From Candidatus Dormiibacter spiritus (lineage in GTDB: Bacteria; Chloroflexota; Dormibacteria; Dormibacterales; Dormibacteraceae): a stretch of 64,000 nucleotides of DNA. Made by a program: the position numbers and the translations under genes. The stretch's first letter is position 1. The number at the start of each line of letters is the position of its first letter. The notes under the pieces were generated by a model, which saw nothing but the letters and a program-made list of their open reading frames with translations, was not told the origin of the DNA and did not search any database. The DNA lies in assembly GCA_003244185.1 (NCBI GenBank), contig QHBT01000027.1, positions 1 to 64,000 on the forward strand, written 5' to 3'. Below, one piece after another: positions 16,145 to 24,903 of the stretch.

Positions 16145-16567
16145 TCAAGGCACGCTGCCCTGCGGCATCACCCATTCGGCGTCCAGTCCGACCACTGCGC
16201 GGAGAGCCTCGAAGTCACGGTCGTAGTGGAGGACGGTAAGCCCGCTTCGCTCAGCGACCGCTGCCAGGACCAAGTCGGGAATCGGAACCGAACGGTGCAG
16301 GCCGCGCTTCGCTAACAGCCCCAAGTAGTCCGCCGCCCGCTCGAAGTCGTCCTGCCGGGTATCAGCGAGAGGGAGAGCAAGGCTGAGATCCCGCCGATCG
16401 TTGTCGAGTTCCTCGGCGTTTCGTGCGCTATAGAAGACTTCTAGCTCGAAGATGCCGCACCGCGCCAGCGACCCTGTCGCAATCAGAGGATCAATTACAC
16501 GCGCTACATCAGGATGGGACTTGCGAGCGAATGCACTCTTGTCGACGAGATAGCGCGCGTTCAGCAC
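16145..16567 (-). CDS. vapC: PIN-domain toxin VapC (third)
   Basis: A 140-residue PIN ribonuclease with acidic sites in RYLVDKSAFARKSHPDV, FELEVFYSA, VPIPDLVLAAVAE and VLHYDRDFEAL. The opening VDKSA and central PDLVLAAVAE resemble the actinobacterial VapC group common in Mycobacterium. It is preceded after 9 nt by an RHH-like antitoxin gene. A type II module by architecture and length. Confidence 0.92.
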   Translation of the reverse strand: MLNARYLVDKSAFARKSHPDVARVIDPLIATGSLARCGIFELEVFYSARNAEELDNDRRDLSLALPLADTRQDDFERAADYLGLLAKRGLHRSVPIPDLVLAAVAERSGLTVLHYDRDFEALRAVVGLDAEWVMPQGSVP

Positions 16568-16576
16568 CTCAGCCTC

Positions 16577-16780
16577 TCAATCCCGCCAGGCGCTGGCCAT
16601 GACCTCGTCGTCAGCAAGGTCGGTCGGCCGGCTGAACCGATCTATCAGCCTTCGCCGGGCTGCAATGGCCACGACCTCATCCAGAGATCGGTCCACGGTC
16701 TCCTTCAAGCTCCGCGTTCCCAAGGCACGGGCCGCCTCACTGACTTTGTCGTCATCCACCGCGATCGTTGTCTTACGCAT
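16577..16780 (-). CDS. vapB: VapB-type antitoxin
   Basis: A 67-residue antitoxin from ATG 16780; a GTG 6 nt upstream is possible, but the -10 box placement favours the ATG. The N-terminal MRKTTIAVDDDKVSEAARAL and SLKETVDRSLDEV are typical of the VapB antitoxin paired with mycobacterial-type VapC. The C-terminus contains a short acidic tail ending in AWRD. Confidence 0.9.
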   Translation of the reverse strand: MRKTTIAVDDDKVSEAARALGTRSLKETVDRSLDEVVAIAARRRLIDRFSRPTDLADDEVMASAWRD

Positions 16781-16786
16781 GGTCAC

Positions 16787-16792
16787 AGTATA
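16787..16792 (-). promoter_or_regulatory. Probable -10 box of vapBC (leaderless)
   Basis: TATACT on the minus strand ends 6 nt before the vapB ATG at 16780, which would put the transcription start at the start codon. It is the same hexamer as upstream of the other vapB. Confidence 0.55.
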
Positions 16793-16864
16793 TCGGCCGT
16801 CACTCAGATTGGCTATCCAAAAAATCAGTGGATTAGATATCAGACTTACCCTCGTCAGGAAGGG

Positions 16865-17152
16865 CTAGTCTGACTCGTCGGGTCTGATCAGAAAGCCGTC
16901 GAGCCAATTGCTGACTAGTCGTAGAACCTCCTCCCGACTAGCGATGATCACATCCTGCCGCTCCGACTCCAGCAAGTCCTCGCAGCGGCTCAGCTCCGCC
17001 CAAACTAGCCCAGGAGGGTAGTGAGGCTCCCTGACCACTCGTAGCACCAGGAAAGCGGAGCGGGGCCGCGGCCAGCAAAGAGTCGTCTGCACCAGCGATT
17101 GAGTACCACGACCGCGGCCTAGGCGGCACGTCCTTGCCGACTTGGAACGCAA
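16865..17152 (-). CDS. Possible small hypothetical protein
   Basis: A 95-codon minus-strand frame whose last 65 residues have natural composition (FLVLRVVREPHYPPGLVW, then RQDVIIASREEVLRL and LDGFLIRPDESD). Its first 25 residues look like noise, so the true start is unclear or the gene is truncated. No domain is recognised. It lies in the otherwise empty 460-bp stretch between vapBC and the secretion operon, which should also contain the operon promoter. Confidence 0.4.
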   Translation of the reverse strand: MRSKSARTCRLGRGRGTQSLVQTTLCWPRPRSAFLVLRVVREPHYPPGLVWAELSRCEDLLESERQDVIIASREEVLRLVSNWLDGFLIRPDESD

Positions 17153-17243
17153 TCGGAACGGAGAACGAACGCAACTGGAACGCTCATGGCGTTCGCGTGA
17201 CCCATACGGTTGAACTCGTCATGTCGAACGTCCAGAGGCGGCC

Positions 17244-18533
17244 TTGAGCACGGAACCCCACGGCCGCGTCGTGCCATACCCACGGCGGTACGGCCGGGAG
17301 CGGGAGCAGCCAGCCAATCAAGACTGTCTGCAGTCGATTCCGCCGCCACCGTCGGCGCCACCAGCCGGCTGGCAGCCGCCCGCCCCGTCCACCACTTCGG
17401 GCGAGATCCCGCCTCCGCCCAAGGAACCGCCCCCAGGCTGGAACCCTGTACAGCGCCAGATCCCGACCGGGCCGGCGACGGCCGTACGCCCGCCGCCATC
17501 ACCGCTTGCGGAGCCTGCGGAGAAGAAGGGGCCAGCCAGTGGCCAGCGTCGGCCGACTGAGCCCAGAGCTGATGAAGCTGCGGCATCGGAACCTGCGGCT
17601 CCATTGCCCACCCCTGGCTCCCGCTCGGCGCGCCTGGCGCGCCGCATCTATTCAGCTCAGGTGGGCGGCCTGCGCGAGATGGAGTGGTCCGAGCGGGCAA
17701 AGCAAGTTGCGCTGCCCTTGCTGGTCTATGCGGTCATCGTTGCGCTCACCGCGGGCGTCGTTAACGCCTGGCAGAACCTCCATCGGCCACCGGCACAGGT
17801 GGTGACAAACCAGGCGGGCGTGCCAGCCGACTATGCGTTTCCGCGTCCGGCGGCTTCGAGCCTGGCGGTCCAGTTCACCTCCGTCTACCTGGACACGGGC
17901 CGATCGGCGGACGAGCGTAAGGCTCAGCTGGCGACCTTGACGGTGGCCTCCCCCGACGATCCCAGCTATGGGTACCCCGAGGGTGGGAAGGCACCGGGCG
18001 TGGCGGTTCTGGGCGCTTACGTGGCGGGCTACCAGCAGCTCGATCCCAAGACTGCTCGCGTAATTGTGGTCGCAACCCTGGCGCCCTCTCTGCGGCGCGT
18101 GGTGCTGGCGGTCAAGGTCAAGCAGGATTCCAGTTCGGGGAGCCTGGCGGTAGCGGCTCCGCCGGCTTTTGTGTCGGCTCCAGCGCCTGGCCAGATGGAT
18201 CAGCTGGGGGGCGACGCAAACAGCAGCCTGGATTCGAGTGTGCAGGCCGCGTTGAAAGTGTTGTTCACCGCGTACGGAGCCAGCGATAAAGCAGCCTTGC
18301 AGTCGGTCGGTGTGAGTGGCGGTTCGGTCAGAGGCGGTCTTGGTGGAGCGGTGACGCTGGCCGCCATCGCACCAGTCAAGGTGCTGACCTGCGATTCAGC
18401 ACAGATGGACTGCACTTTGAACGTCATGGTGACCTGGCACATGGACAACCAGGGAACCTTCGTCCAGCCCTATCGGGTCCATATGCGCAGTGTTGACGCC
18501 GCCTGGCGCGTCGTCAGCCTGAATGCCATCTGA
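17244..18533 (+). CDS. TcpC-like conjugation channel protein
   Basis: A 429-residue protein with a TTG start. Residues 1-150 are a Pro-rich cytoplasmic region (IPPPPSAPPAGWQPP), followed by one transmembrane segment near 155-175 (VALPLLVYAVIVALTAGVV). The extracytoplasmic half has two alpha/beta repeats of about 120 residues, the arrangement seen in TcpC/Orf13 of pCW3 and Tn916, which resemble VirB8 NTF2-like domains. It opens the secretion operon, as TcpC genes often do. Assignment rests on architecture and neighbours rather than strong motif identity. Confidence 0.75.
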   Translation: MSTEPHGRVVPYPRRYGREREQPANQDCLQSIPPPPSAPPAGWQPPAPSTTSGEIPPPPKEPPPGWNPVQRQIPTGPATAVRPPPSPLAEPAEKKGPASGQRRPTEPRADEAAASEPAAPLPTPGSRSARLARRIYSAQVGGLREMEWSERAKQVALPLLVYAVIVALTAGVVNAWQNLHRPPAQVVTNQAGVPADYAFPRPAASSLAVQFTSVYLDTGRSADERKAQLATLTVASPDDPSYGYPEGGKAPGVAVLGAYVAGYQQLDPKTARVIVVATLAPSLRRVVLAVKVKQDSSSGSLAVAAPPAFVSAPAPGQMDQLGGDANSSLDSSVQAALKVLFTAYGASDKAALQSVGVSGGSVRGGLGGAVTLAAIAPVKVLTCDSAQMDCTLNVMVTWHMDNQGTFVQPYRVHMRSVDAAWRVVSLNAI

Positions 18534-18539
18534 AGGAGG
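18533..18539 (+). promoter_or_regulatory. Strong ribosome binding site deciding a start
   Basis: AAGGAGG overlaps the stop region of the TcpC-like gene. It lies 8 nt before GTG 18548, so that codon rather than GTG 18539 is the start of the next gene. Confidence 0.7.
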
Positions 18540-18547
18540 TGGAAAAA

Positions 18548-18808
18548 GTGATTTCGAACATGATTCTGGCCAGCGCCCCAACGGCTGCCCCGCTTGCGGA
18601 CTGGTTTCTGGGGCTGATCGCCGTGGTGCTCGGCGCCGCCGCCGTCTTCATGTTGCTCAAGCACTTCGTCAAGGGTGCCTACCCGCAGATGGTGGTTACC
18701 GTCCTGGCAGCAGTCCTGGTGGCGATGTTCGTGTTCAACCGCGACGCGCTGAAGATCGTTGCAGACAGTGCCTGGTCGCTGTTCAAGACAGCCTTCGGGC
18801 AGAGCTAG
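18548..18808 (+). CDS. Two-helix membrane protein, TcpD/pilin-like
   Basis: An 86-residue protein with two hydrophobic segments (about residues 16-37 and 50-66: WFLGLIAVVLGAAAVFMLL and MVVTVLAAVLVAMFVFN) and a short C-terminal helix. Small proteins of this shape occupy the TcpD or VirB2/TrbC position in conjugation operons. A pilin or channel-rim role is possible but unproven. The start was chosen from the preceding AAGGAGG. Confidence 0.75.
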   Translation: MISNMILASAPTAAPLADWFLGLIAVVLGAAAVFMLLKHFVKGAYPQMVVTVLAAVLVAMFVFNRDALKIVADSAWSLFKTAFGQS

Positions 18809-18829
18809 GGACAGGTAGGAGGGCCGGGC

Positions 18830-18958
18830 GTGCTGATACTGCTGATGTGGGCCTGGCTTACGGCTCTCCTGGTAGCGCTGTGGTTGTTGCCTGGTCAGAC
18901 CCGGCAGCTCCTGGACCAGATGTGGCTCGGCTCCGGTCCTATCGGGGGGCGCGGCTGA
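18830..18958 (+). CDS. 42-residue single-helix membrane peptide
   Basis: A GTG-started 42-residue peptide with one hydrophobic helix (LILLMWAWLTALLVALWLL) and a short polar tail. A GTAGGAGG ribosome site precedes it, and its TGA overlaps the ATG of the TcpE-like gene (ATGA). The ribosome site and coupling support translation. It is likely a small accessory subunit of the secretion apparatus; no homologue is recognised. Confidence 0.6.
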   Translation: MLILLMWAWLTALLVALWLLPGQTRQLLDQMWLGSGPIGGRG

Positions 18959-19407
18959 TGCACCTGGAACTTCCCGTCTACAAGGGGCTGCTGGACATCA
19001 GCCATCGGCTCTACGCGATCGGCAAGTGGCAGCTCTGGCGGCCGGTGGACCTGATGCAGGCTGCAGTCGCGGGCTGCGCCTTCCTGCCCCTCGTCTTCTT
19101 CTGGTTCCGACTTCTTCCATTCGCGCCCAGCCAGATCCGCCTCGGCTGCTGGATCGTGTCGATGTGGATCGTGTACAGGCTGGCGGGCACGGAGACGCCG
19201 GACGGGCTGTCGCCGATCCGGTGGGCCTGGTATGCCATTCTCTACCTGTTCGAGCCGCCCAAGTTCAACGCATGGGGCATCGGTGTCTTCCTGCCGGGCT
19301 CTGATCGGCTAAGGGTGGAGACCGTGGTTGCCCGCGCCCCCAAGCCACGGCGACTACAACGGACTTCTAAGGCCCAGCCGGGCCGCGCGCCCGGAGCGCC
19401 GGCTTGA
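18958..19407 (+). CDS. TcpE-like conjugation membrane protein
   Basis: A 149-residue protein from ATG 18958, in a frame open well upstream. Two hydrophobic segments (near residues 37-58 and 62-78) are followed by FEPPKFNAWG and a basic tail. In Tn916/pCW3-type systems the TcpE protein sits directly before the VirB4-type ATPase and has this topology and size. It overlaps that ATPase gene by 4 nt here. Confidence 0.7.
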   Translation: MHLELPVYKGLLDISHRLYAIGKWQLWRPVDLMQAAVAGCAFLPLVFFWFRLLPFAPSQIRLGCWIVSMWIVYRLAGTETPDGLSPIRWAWYAILYLFEPPKFNAWGIGVFLPGSDRLRVETVVARAPKPRRLQRTSKAQPGRAPGAPA

Positions 19408-21995
19408 GAGCGGAACGTGGCTATGTGGCTGACGGCTACAGCCTCTTTGACGGCCGCCCAAGCCTCTGGTTCCAGTTGCCGATGCGACGCTACGACCTCT
19501 CGACGCAAGAACAGCTGGTCAGCCAGGCCAGGGCCTACTCGCTCCTCTTCGACCGGCTCCCGGAGGGGACGCATCAGCTGAAGGTGGTCGCCACGCCCAT
19601 CGACCTCCCCCAGTGGGAGGACGAGGCGAAGACGCTCAAGGTCGCGGGCGCCCGAGACGGGCTGTGGGACGAGTTCGTTGAGCTCCAAGCCGCCTACCTG
19701 TTCGGCAGCCAGATTTACAGCCGCGAAGCCTTCTTGGGCGTTGACATCGCCAACGAAGATTCGCTGCTGGCCGCCAGCAAGCGATGGTGGGCGGCGCACA
19801 GCCGTGCAAAGCGGCGGGCGGAGCGACTGTTAGGGGCAAGTAACCCGCGCCCGAGCCGCTTTGAGATTCGGGAGCTGGAGCAGGCCCTGCGCTCGGCGCT
19901 GGCGCTCTATGAGGAGCTGGTGCCGGGCATCGCTCTCGCGACCGCCGCCCAGCTCCGCTGGCTAATTGCGCGCCAGAGCTACTTGGGCCAGGGCCAGCCG
20001 GAGGCAGTGCCCTACCGCCGCTCCTTCTGGGGCGCCGAGCTCGAAGTCCTGGCCGACGCCGAGATAGAGAACGGCCGCGGCCGCGTCCGCTTGACCCGGC
20101 CAGAAGGTACGACCAGCTATGTCGCGCTGCTCCCGGTCATCCGGATGCCCGAGATCATGCACTACCCGGCCGGTGGCCACGAGTGGCTTCTCGCCTACGA
20201 CTCCCTGAACTTCCCCGTCGACGTGGATTGCCACGTCGAGGTGATCGGCACCAAGAAAGCGGTCAAAGCCCTAAGCCGCACAATTCAGGTCGCGCGCTCT
20301 CAGAACGAGGACGCCCAGGCATCGGGCGACCTGGATATCTCCACTGCACGCACCATCGCCGGTGCCAGCGAAGTCCAGGCCCAGATCCAGCGCGACCATG
20401 CGCCGTTGGTGCGCTTTCACGCCCGCTTTGTGGTCGCCGCTTCCTCCGAGGAGGAGCTGAAGATTCGGGTCAACAGCCTTCGCGGCCTGTATACGAACCT
20501 AGGCTTGGAGGCCCGGGCGGTCTGGAACCGGCAGAAGGTGCTCTTCGAGGAAGCCATGCTGGCCGCAGCCTTAAAGCAGCGCACTTGGGGCCAGCTGGCA
20601 CCGTCTATAACCCTGGGCGGCTCAGGCTTCTTCGCTGATACCGACCTGGGTGACGACGTGGGAGCTTTCGCCGGCTGGAACTACTCGCTTCGGCCGCAGC
20701 CGGTCTTCCTGGACGTGCTTGGCGCCGGCCGCTCTCGCGGAACATCGGTGACCGCGATCGTCGGTCAGTCCGGTAGCGGCAAGAGCAACCTCGCCTACTA
20801 CCTCTGCTACCAGGCCCTCTGCATGGGCGCCGCCTGCCTCCTGATCGACCCCAAGCGGGAGTCGAACGGATTGCAGTTCTTAGTTCGCGAGGTGGGCCTG
20901 CCAGTCCGCGTAGTGCGTTTCGATGCCTCACGGCATCCGGGCGTCCTCGATCCTCACCGCTTGATTGATCCGGAGCGGAAAGACCCGCATTCCCTGAATA
21001 AGGTCCGCGACCTCGCCTCCAATCAGGTTCAGCAACTGGTCGGACACCACCTCTGGGAGCAGGGCGGTGCCGAGGAGTTCTACCAGGCGATGAGCGCCGC
21101 GCACAGGGAAGGCCAGTACGACATGGCTGCGGTATTGGAGCAGATCAGGGGCTTTATCGGGCAGCCGGACCACCCCTTCGCGCGGAACATGTACGTGCGT
21201 CTGACCGAGATCAGCCGCTCGGCGGCGGCTGGCATCTTCTTTGGCGATGGTCGGCCGCTTGAGGAGCTGGACCTATCTGAGGGGCTGACCGTCGTCCAGT
21301 TCAGTGGCCTTGATATGCCGCAGCCAGGCACCCCGCGCAGCGAGTGGACGACCAGTCAGGTGCTCTCCTCGGTCCTTCTCCAGGGTGTGGCCCAGCTCAG
21401 CATCGGCTTGCTGGAAGCTGGTGGGCACGCTCGGCCAAAAGCGTTCTTTGGCGACGAGCTGTGGATGCTCTCGGACATACCACAGGGTCGGACCCTCATC
21501 TCCCAGCTCGCCCGCCTGGGTTCTTCCAAGAACGTCTCCGTCTACCTGATTAGCCAGAACCCCTCCGACCTTCAGGACGAGCGCATCCGCAACCAGATCG
21601 GCATCACCATCTGCCTGCGGATGGGCTCTGAGGGCTCCGGGCGCGACGCCATGCGCTTGCTGGGTCTGTCCGAGGAGCATCACGAGCTCCTGACCGGGCT
21701 CGACGAAAACACAGACAAGGGCAAGGGCATCATGAAGGATCGCCAGGGCCGCATCGGGCATTTCGCGTGTGACCTGATGGGCGCCATGGACCGCACGTTC
21801 CTCGACGCGTTCGACACCACGGCGGGACGCCAGACGAACCTTGAAGTTGAGGAGCTGCCCGAGCTGCACGCGACTGGCGCGGACGGCGTGGATGGCAACG
21901 GCCATGCGGCGGAGATTGCGGAGGAGCCGCGCTGGCTAGGTTCAACCCCGCTGTTCGGCTCCGAGCGCCCCCCGGAGCAGGAGCCTCGTTCATGA
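19404..21995 (+). CDS. VirB4/TcpF-like secretion ATPase
   Basis: An 863-residue ATPase that would energise the conjugative type IV channel. The N-terminal 400 residues form the TraC/VirB4 N-domain; the C-terminal ATPase has Walker A VGQSGSGKSN near residue 452 and Walker B AFFGDELWML near 680, then a conserved VSVYLISQNPSDL sensor-like motif. The family signature after Walker A, LLIDPKRESNGL, is also clear. The TTG start overlaps the TcpE-like stop and the end overlaps the next gene by 4 nt. Confidence 0.92.
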   Translation: MRAERGYVADGYSLFDGRPSLWFQLPMRRYDLSTQEQLVSQARAYSLLFDRLPEGTHQLKVVATPIDLPQWEDEAKTLKVAGARDGLWDEFVELQAAYLFGSQIYSREAFLGVDIANEDSLLAASKRWWAAHSRAKRRAERLLGASNPRPSRFEIRELEQALRSALALYEELVPGIALATAAQLRWLIARQSYLGQGQPEAVPYRRSFWGAELEVLADAEIENGRGRVRLTRPEGTTSYVALLPVIRMPEIMHYPAGGHEWLLAYDSLNFPVDVDCHVEVIGTKKAVKALSRTIQVARSQNEDAQASGDLDISTARTIAGASEVQAQIQRDHAPLVRFHARFVVAASSEEELKIRVNSLRGLYTNLGLEARAVWNRQKVLFEEAMLAAALKQRTWGQLAPSITLGGSGFFADTDLGDDVGAFAGWNYSLRPQPVFLDVLGAGRSRGTSVTAIVGQSGSGKSNLAYYLCYQALCMGAACLLIDPKRESNGLQFLVREVGLPVRVVRFDASRHPGVLDPHRLIDPERKDPHSLNKVRDLASNQVQQLVGHHLWEQGGAEEFYQAMSAAHREGQYDMAAVLEQIRGFIGQPDHPFARNMYVRLTEISRSAAAGIFFGDGRPLEELDLSEGLTVVQFSGLDMPQPGTPRSEWTTSQVLSSVLLQGVAQLSIGLLEAGGHARPKAFFGDELWMLSDIPQGRTLISQLARLGSSKNVSVYLISQNPSDLQDERIRNQIGITICLRMGSEGSGRDAMRLLGLSEEHHELLTGLDENTDKGKGIMKDRQGRIGHFACDLMGAMDRTFLDAFDTTAGRQTNLEVEELPELHATGADGVDGNGHAAEIAEEPRWLGSTPLFGSERPPEQEPRS

Positions 21996-24253
21996 AGGGA
22001 TTTCGCCGGAAGCTCTGTTTGACCCTTCTCGGTGCCCTGGCGTTGGCGGCGACGCCGCTGCTGGCCCAGGCTGCAACAACCCCGGGAAATCCTGACTCCT
22101 GCGGCAGCACGGCCATTTTCGGGAACGTGAGGGTCAGCGATATGCGCTGTGGGTCTGAGAAAAACCTCTTCGAGGCCTATCCACCGCCGGCCTACCAGAT
22201 GTATGCGGACTACGGAAGCCCAGCCGACCCGACTGCCCTTGGGCTACACGGGCCGATCAACAACGCCGCCAACCTGGAGTTCTCCGCTGCCGCCATGGTC
22301 GGCCGGATATCGATGCAGCTGCTCCAGGTCGCCAGCCAGGCCAGCCTGCTCGACGCCGTGGACGATCCCTACCGCGACCCCATCACCGGGCGCTCGGTTG
22401 GGAAAGGGCCGGTCCACTCCGTGGTCGACGCGCTCAAGGCTGGCCTCTACGAGCCCCTGCTCGTCATCCTGGCCGCCGTCTTCGCCTTCAACCTCTTGCG
22501 CGCCTACCTGCGCGGCCGCTATCAGGAGATCGGCAGCCAGATCGCTCTGGCCTTTTTGATCGGCGGGCTGACCAGTGCCTTCGTCGTCGATCCGCTCTAC
22601 GTTCCGCGCCTGGTCGACAACGCCAGCAGCGCGATCACCAGCTCCGGCTTGCAAGCCGAGATCTCCGCGGACCCGCAAATGGCCCGCGTTGCAAACTCAG
22701 CTCAGTACAAGTACGGCTCGCCGGTGGACAAGGGGATGAGGCTCCTCGCGGACGAGTACTGGCGGACCTTCATCTTCATCCCCTGGGAGGTCGCTACGTT
22801 CCAGGACGCCTCGATCGGCCAGAAATGCGTCAGCGCCGACGACGTGAAGCCGGGCGATAAAAACTACTTCGGCGTCACGGTGCCAGGCTCCGCCGATAAA
22901 GGACCGGACGTCCGACCGGTGGCCAACCCAGATTGCAAGAACAGCGGTCAGGTGGGCTCGGCGGGCGACGCCATCTTGGCCTACAACGCCTCTGGCCAGA
23001 CTAACTCCGATATGACGAAGAAGATCACCAAGGTGGACGGTCAGTTGGACCAGGCCAACAACTACCACGACTTTTATCTCAAGGGGAACGCGCCGTTCTG
23101 GCGCGTGACGATCGGGATCGTCACCATGCTGCTCGCCGGGATCTCTGGGCTCATCATTGGCGGGCTGGCTTTGATCGCCTTGATCTCCCAGGCAGGCGAG
23201 ATAGCGCTGGTCTGCCTGACGCCGGTGGTCGGATTGATCGGCATGTCCGAACAGGGGCGCCCGCTCTTCCTGACTTGGCTGCGCTTGATCCTCAGTCTGG
23301 CCGTGCTGCGGCCCCTGGCCATCTTCACCACCGGACTCCTCTTGGTGCTCAACGGCCTCCTGACCTCTTCGACGGACACCGCCGGAGTCGCGCAGTCGGA
23401 GTTCTGGTGGGCGCCCCCATTCCTGGAGCTGGCCTTCCTCTCTGTTGTCTACGTCTTCCGCCGCCCGCTGCTCCATGCCGCCTCCGCCGCGCTCCACATC
23501 GACAGCCGGGCGCTGAATCTGGTCCACGCCAGCCGGGCCAAGCAGAATGCGATCCCGGGCGGCAGCGGCACCCAGGCTGCGGTGCCAACCGGGGCAGCAT
23601 CGGTTCCTGCCACCACCCAGGGCGCGACCGGCGCTGGCAGCAGCACCACCGGCCTCAGCTCTCGGCGCCGGGTGCCCGCGTTGGTGGGGGCGTCGAACTC
23701 GCTCGGCAGCCAGATCGGCCGCGGCAGGTCCGGCTTCACGGCCTGGGCGGACGGCAATCGGCGGGAGTTCACGGGGAATGTGAAGGACGGAAGCGGCCAC
23801 GGCAGCCGATTGGTTGCCTCTGGCGGAACGGACGCATCGGCTTGGGTCGGGATTGGCAAGGCCGGTCTTGGCAACGCCAAGCTCCAAGCTCGGGTGGCGG
23901 GACAGGTCGCGAAAGGCACGGCGCTGGCTCCGCGCAACCTCATGCGAGCGGCGCAGAGCGCGGCCTGGAATGCCACCGAGCGGGCAACAGGCATGTCGCC
24001 CGAGTACAGCGCGGACCATCGCAAGGTCAAAGCCGATCAGGAGAAGGCGGCTGGCGAGCGCGTTACGGCGCGAGCTCAAGCCCTTATGCCGGAACACCTA
24101 GTCAAGCAGCGAGCGGAGGAATACCTCAAGTTCAGACAGCAGAACAAGGACTTGTCGGCTGCTCAGGAGATGGGTCAGGATCGTCTACTGCCGGCGAGTC
24201 CACCCCGCCTGCTTTCCCAACGCCGACCCCTGCCAAAGGACGGCCGACCGTGA
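21992..24253 (+). CDS. VirB6/TcpH-like polytopic membrane protein
   Basis: A 753-residue protein with a cleavable-looking signal peptide (LTLLGALALAATPLLAQA). Hydrophobic segments cluster around residues 145-165 and 185-205, then 370-500, surrounding a large extracytoplasmic loop. The C-terminal 230 residues are a long hydrophilic tail rich in Gly, Ser and Lys. Topology and the position after VirB4 fit the channel scaffold VirB6/TrbL or TcpH. The last part (PASPPRLLSQRRPLPKDG) has unusual composition, so the end could be affected by a frame change. Confidence 0.8.
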   Translation: MKGFRRKLCLTLLGALALAATPLLAQAATTPGNPDSCGSTAIFGNVRVSDMRCGSEKNLFEAYPPPAYQMYADYGSPADPTALGLHGPINNAANLEFSAAAMVGRISMQLLQVASQASLLDAVDDPYRDPITGRSVGKGPVHSVVDALKAGLYEPLLVILAAVFAFNLLRAYLRGRYQEIGSQIALAFLIGGLTSAFVVDPLYVPRLVDNASSAITSSGLQAEISADPQMARVANSAQYKYGSPVDKGMRLLADEYWRTFIFIPWEVATFQDASIGQKCVSADDVKPGDKNYFGVTVPGSADKGPDVRPVANPDCKNSGQVGSAGDAILAYNASGQTNSDMTKKITKVDGQLDQANNYHDFYLKGNAPFWRVTIGIVTMLLAGISGLIIGGLALIALISQAGEIALVCLTPVVGLIGMSEQGRPLFLTWLRLILSLAVLRPLAIFTTGLLLVLNGLLTSSTDTAGVAQSEFWWAPPFLELAFLSVVYVFRRPLLHAASAALHIDSRALNLVHASRAKQNAIPGGSGTQAAVPTGAASVPATTQGATGAGSSTTGLSSRRRVPALVGASNSLGSQIGRGRSGFTAWADGNRREFTGNVKDGSGHGSRLVASGGTDASAWVGIGKAGLGNAKLQARVAGQVAKGTALAPRNLMRAAQSAAWNATERATGMSPEYSADHRKVKADQEKAAGERVTARAQALMPEHLVKQRAEEYLKFRQQNKDLSAAQEMGQDRLLPASPPRLLSQRRPLPKDGRP

Positions 24254-24903
24254 CGGATCATCGCGCCTGGATAGGTCCCCTGGCGGCTCTGGGGTTGCTG
24301 TTGGTGGCGGCGTGTGGCAGCAGCGGTGCCGGCGCGACCAAACCGTCTCCGTCACACCTGCCGTTGACGGAGAGCGGACCGCCCGCATTCCGGGGTGAAC
24401 CCGACTACCAGAAGGTTCCCGTCACAGGCGCGAAGGACGTCGGGCTGAGCGATCAAGACGCCCGCGATCTGCTGCGCTGGACAGTCCGCTTCGCGAACTA
24501 TCTGTGGACATTCGACGAGGGTCAGACCGGAGGCCAGGAACGGCAGAAGGTCTGGCCGTTCTACACGCCTCGCCAGCAAACACGTCTCCCAAGTCCTAAC
24601 GACCAGGAGGCGAGAAGCCCTGGTGGCAAGTGGGGATGGCAACCAGGTCGCCAGAGGCTTACCTGGGCTAGTCCTCCGCTGGCAGCGAAGCTCGAGAAGT
24701 CAACGTCAAAGGAATTCCCCGGCGACATAAGGATCACTGTGGATCATGCGCAAACCATTGCCGAAATTAAAGGGCCAAAGCCGGACGACACCGCTGTGGT
24801 TCACGAGGTGCAGAAGATCGCCGGACACTGGCGGATAGACGCATACAACGCATACGTGGTCGGCGGGTCGTTCAGCCGCGATGAGGAGGCAAGTGCAGTA
24901 TGA
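24250..24903 (+). CDS. Secretion-operon lipoprotein
   Basis: A 217-residue lipoprotein from GTG 24250. The N-terminus has a type II signal with lipobox LLVAAC at about residues 17-22. The mature part contains YQKVPVTGAKDVGLSDQD and FANYLWTFDEGQ, and its size and strand pattern suggest an NTF2/VirB8-like or VirB7-like accessory role. It overlaps neighbours on both sides by 4 nt, so it belongs to the apparatus operon. The frame is open from 23275 but upstream of 24250 it is antisense-like noise. Confidence 0.75.
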   Translation: MTDHRAWIGPLAALGLLLVAACGSSGAGATKPSPSHLPLTESGPPAFRGEPDYQKVPVTGAKDVGLSDQDARDLLRWTVRFANYLWTFDEGQTGGQERQKVWPFYTPRQQTRLPSPNDQEARSPGGKWGWQPGRQRLTWASPPLAAKLEKSTSKEFPGDIRITVDHAQTIAEIKGPKPDDTAVVHEVQKIAGHWRIDAYNAYVVGGSFSRDEEASAV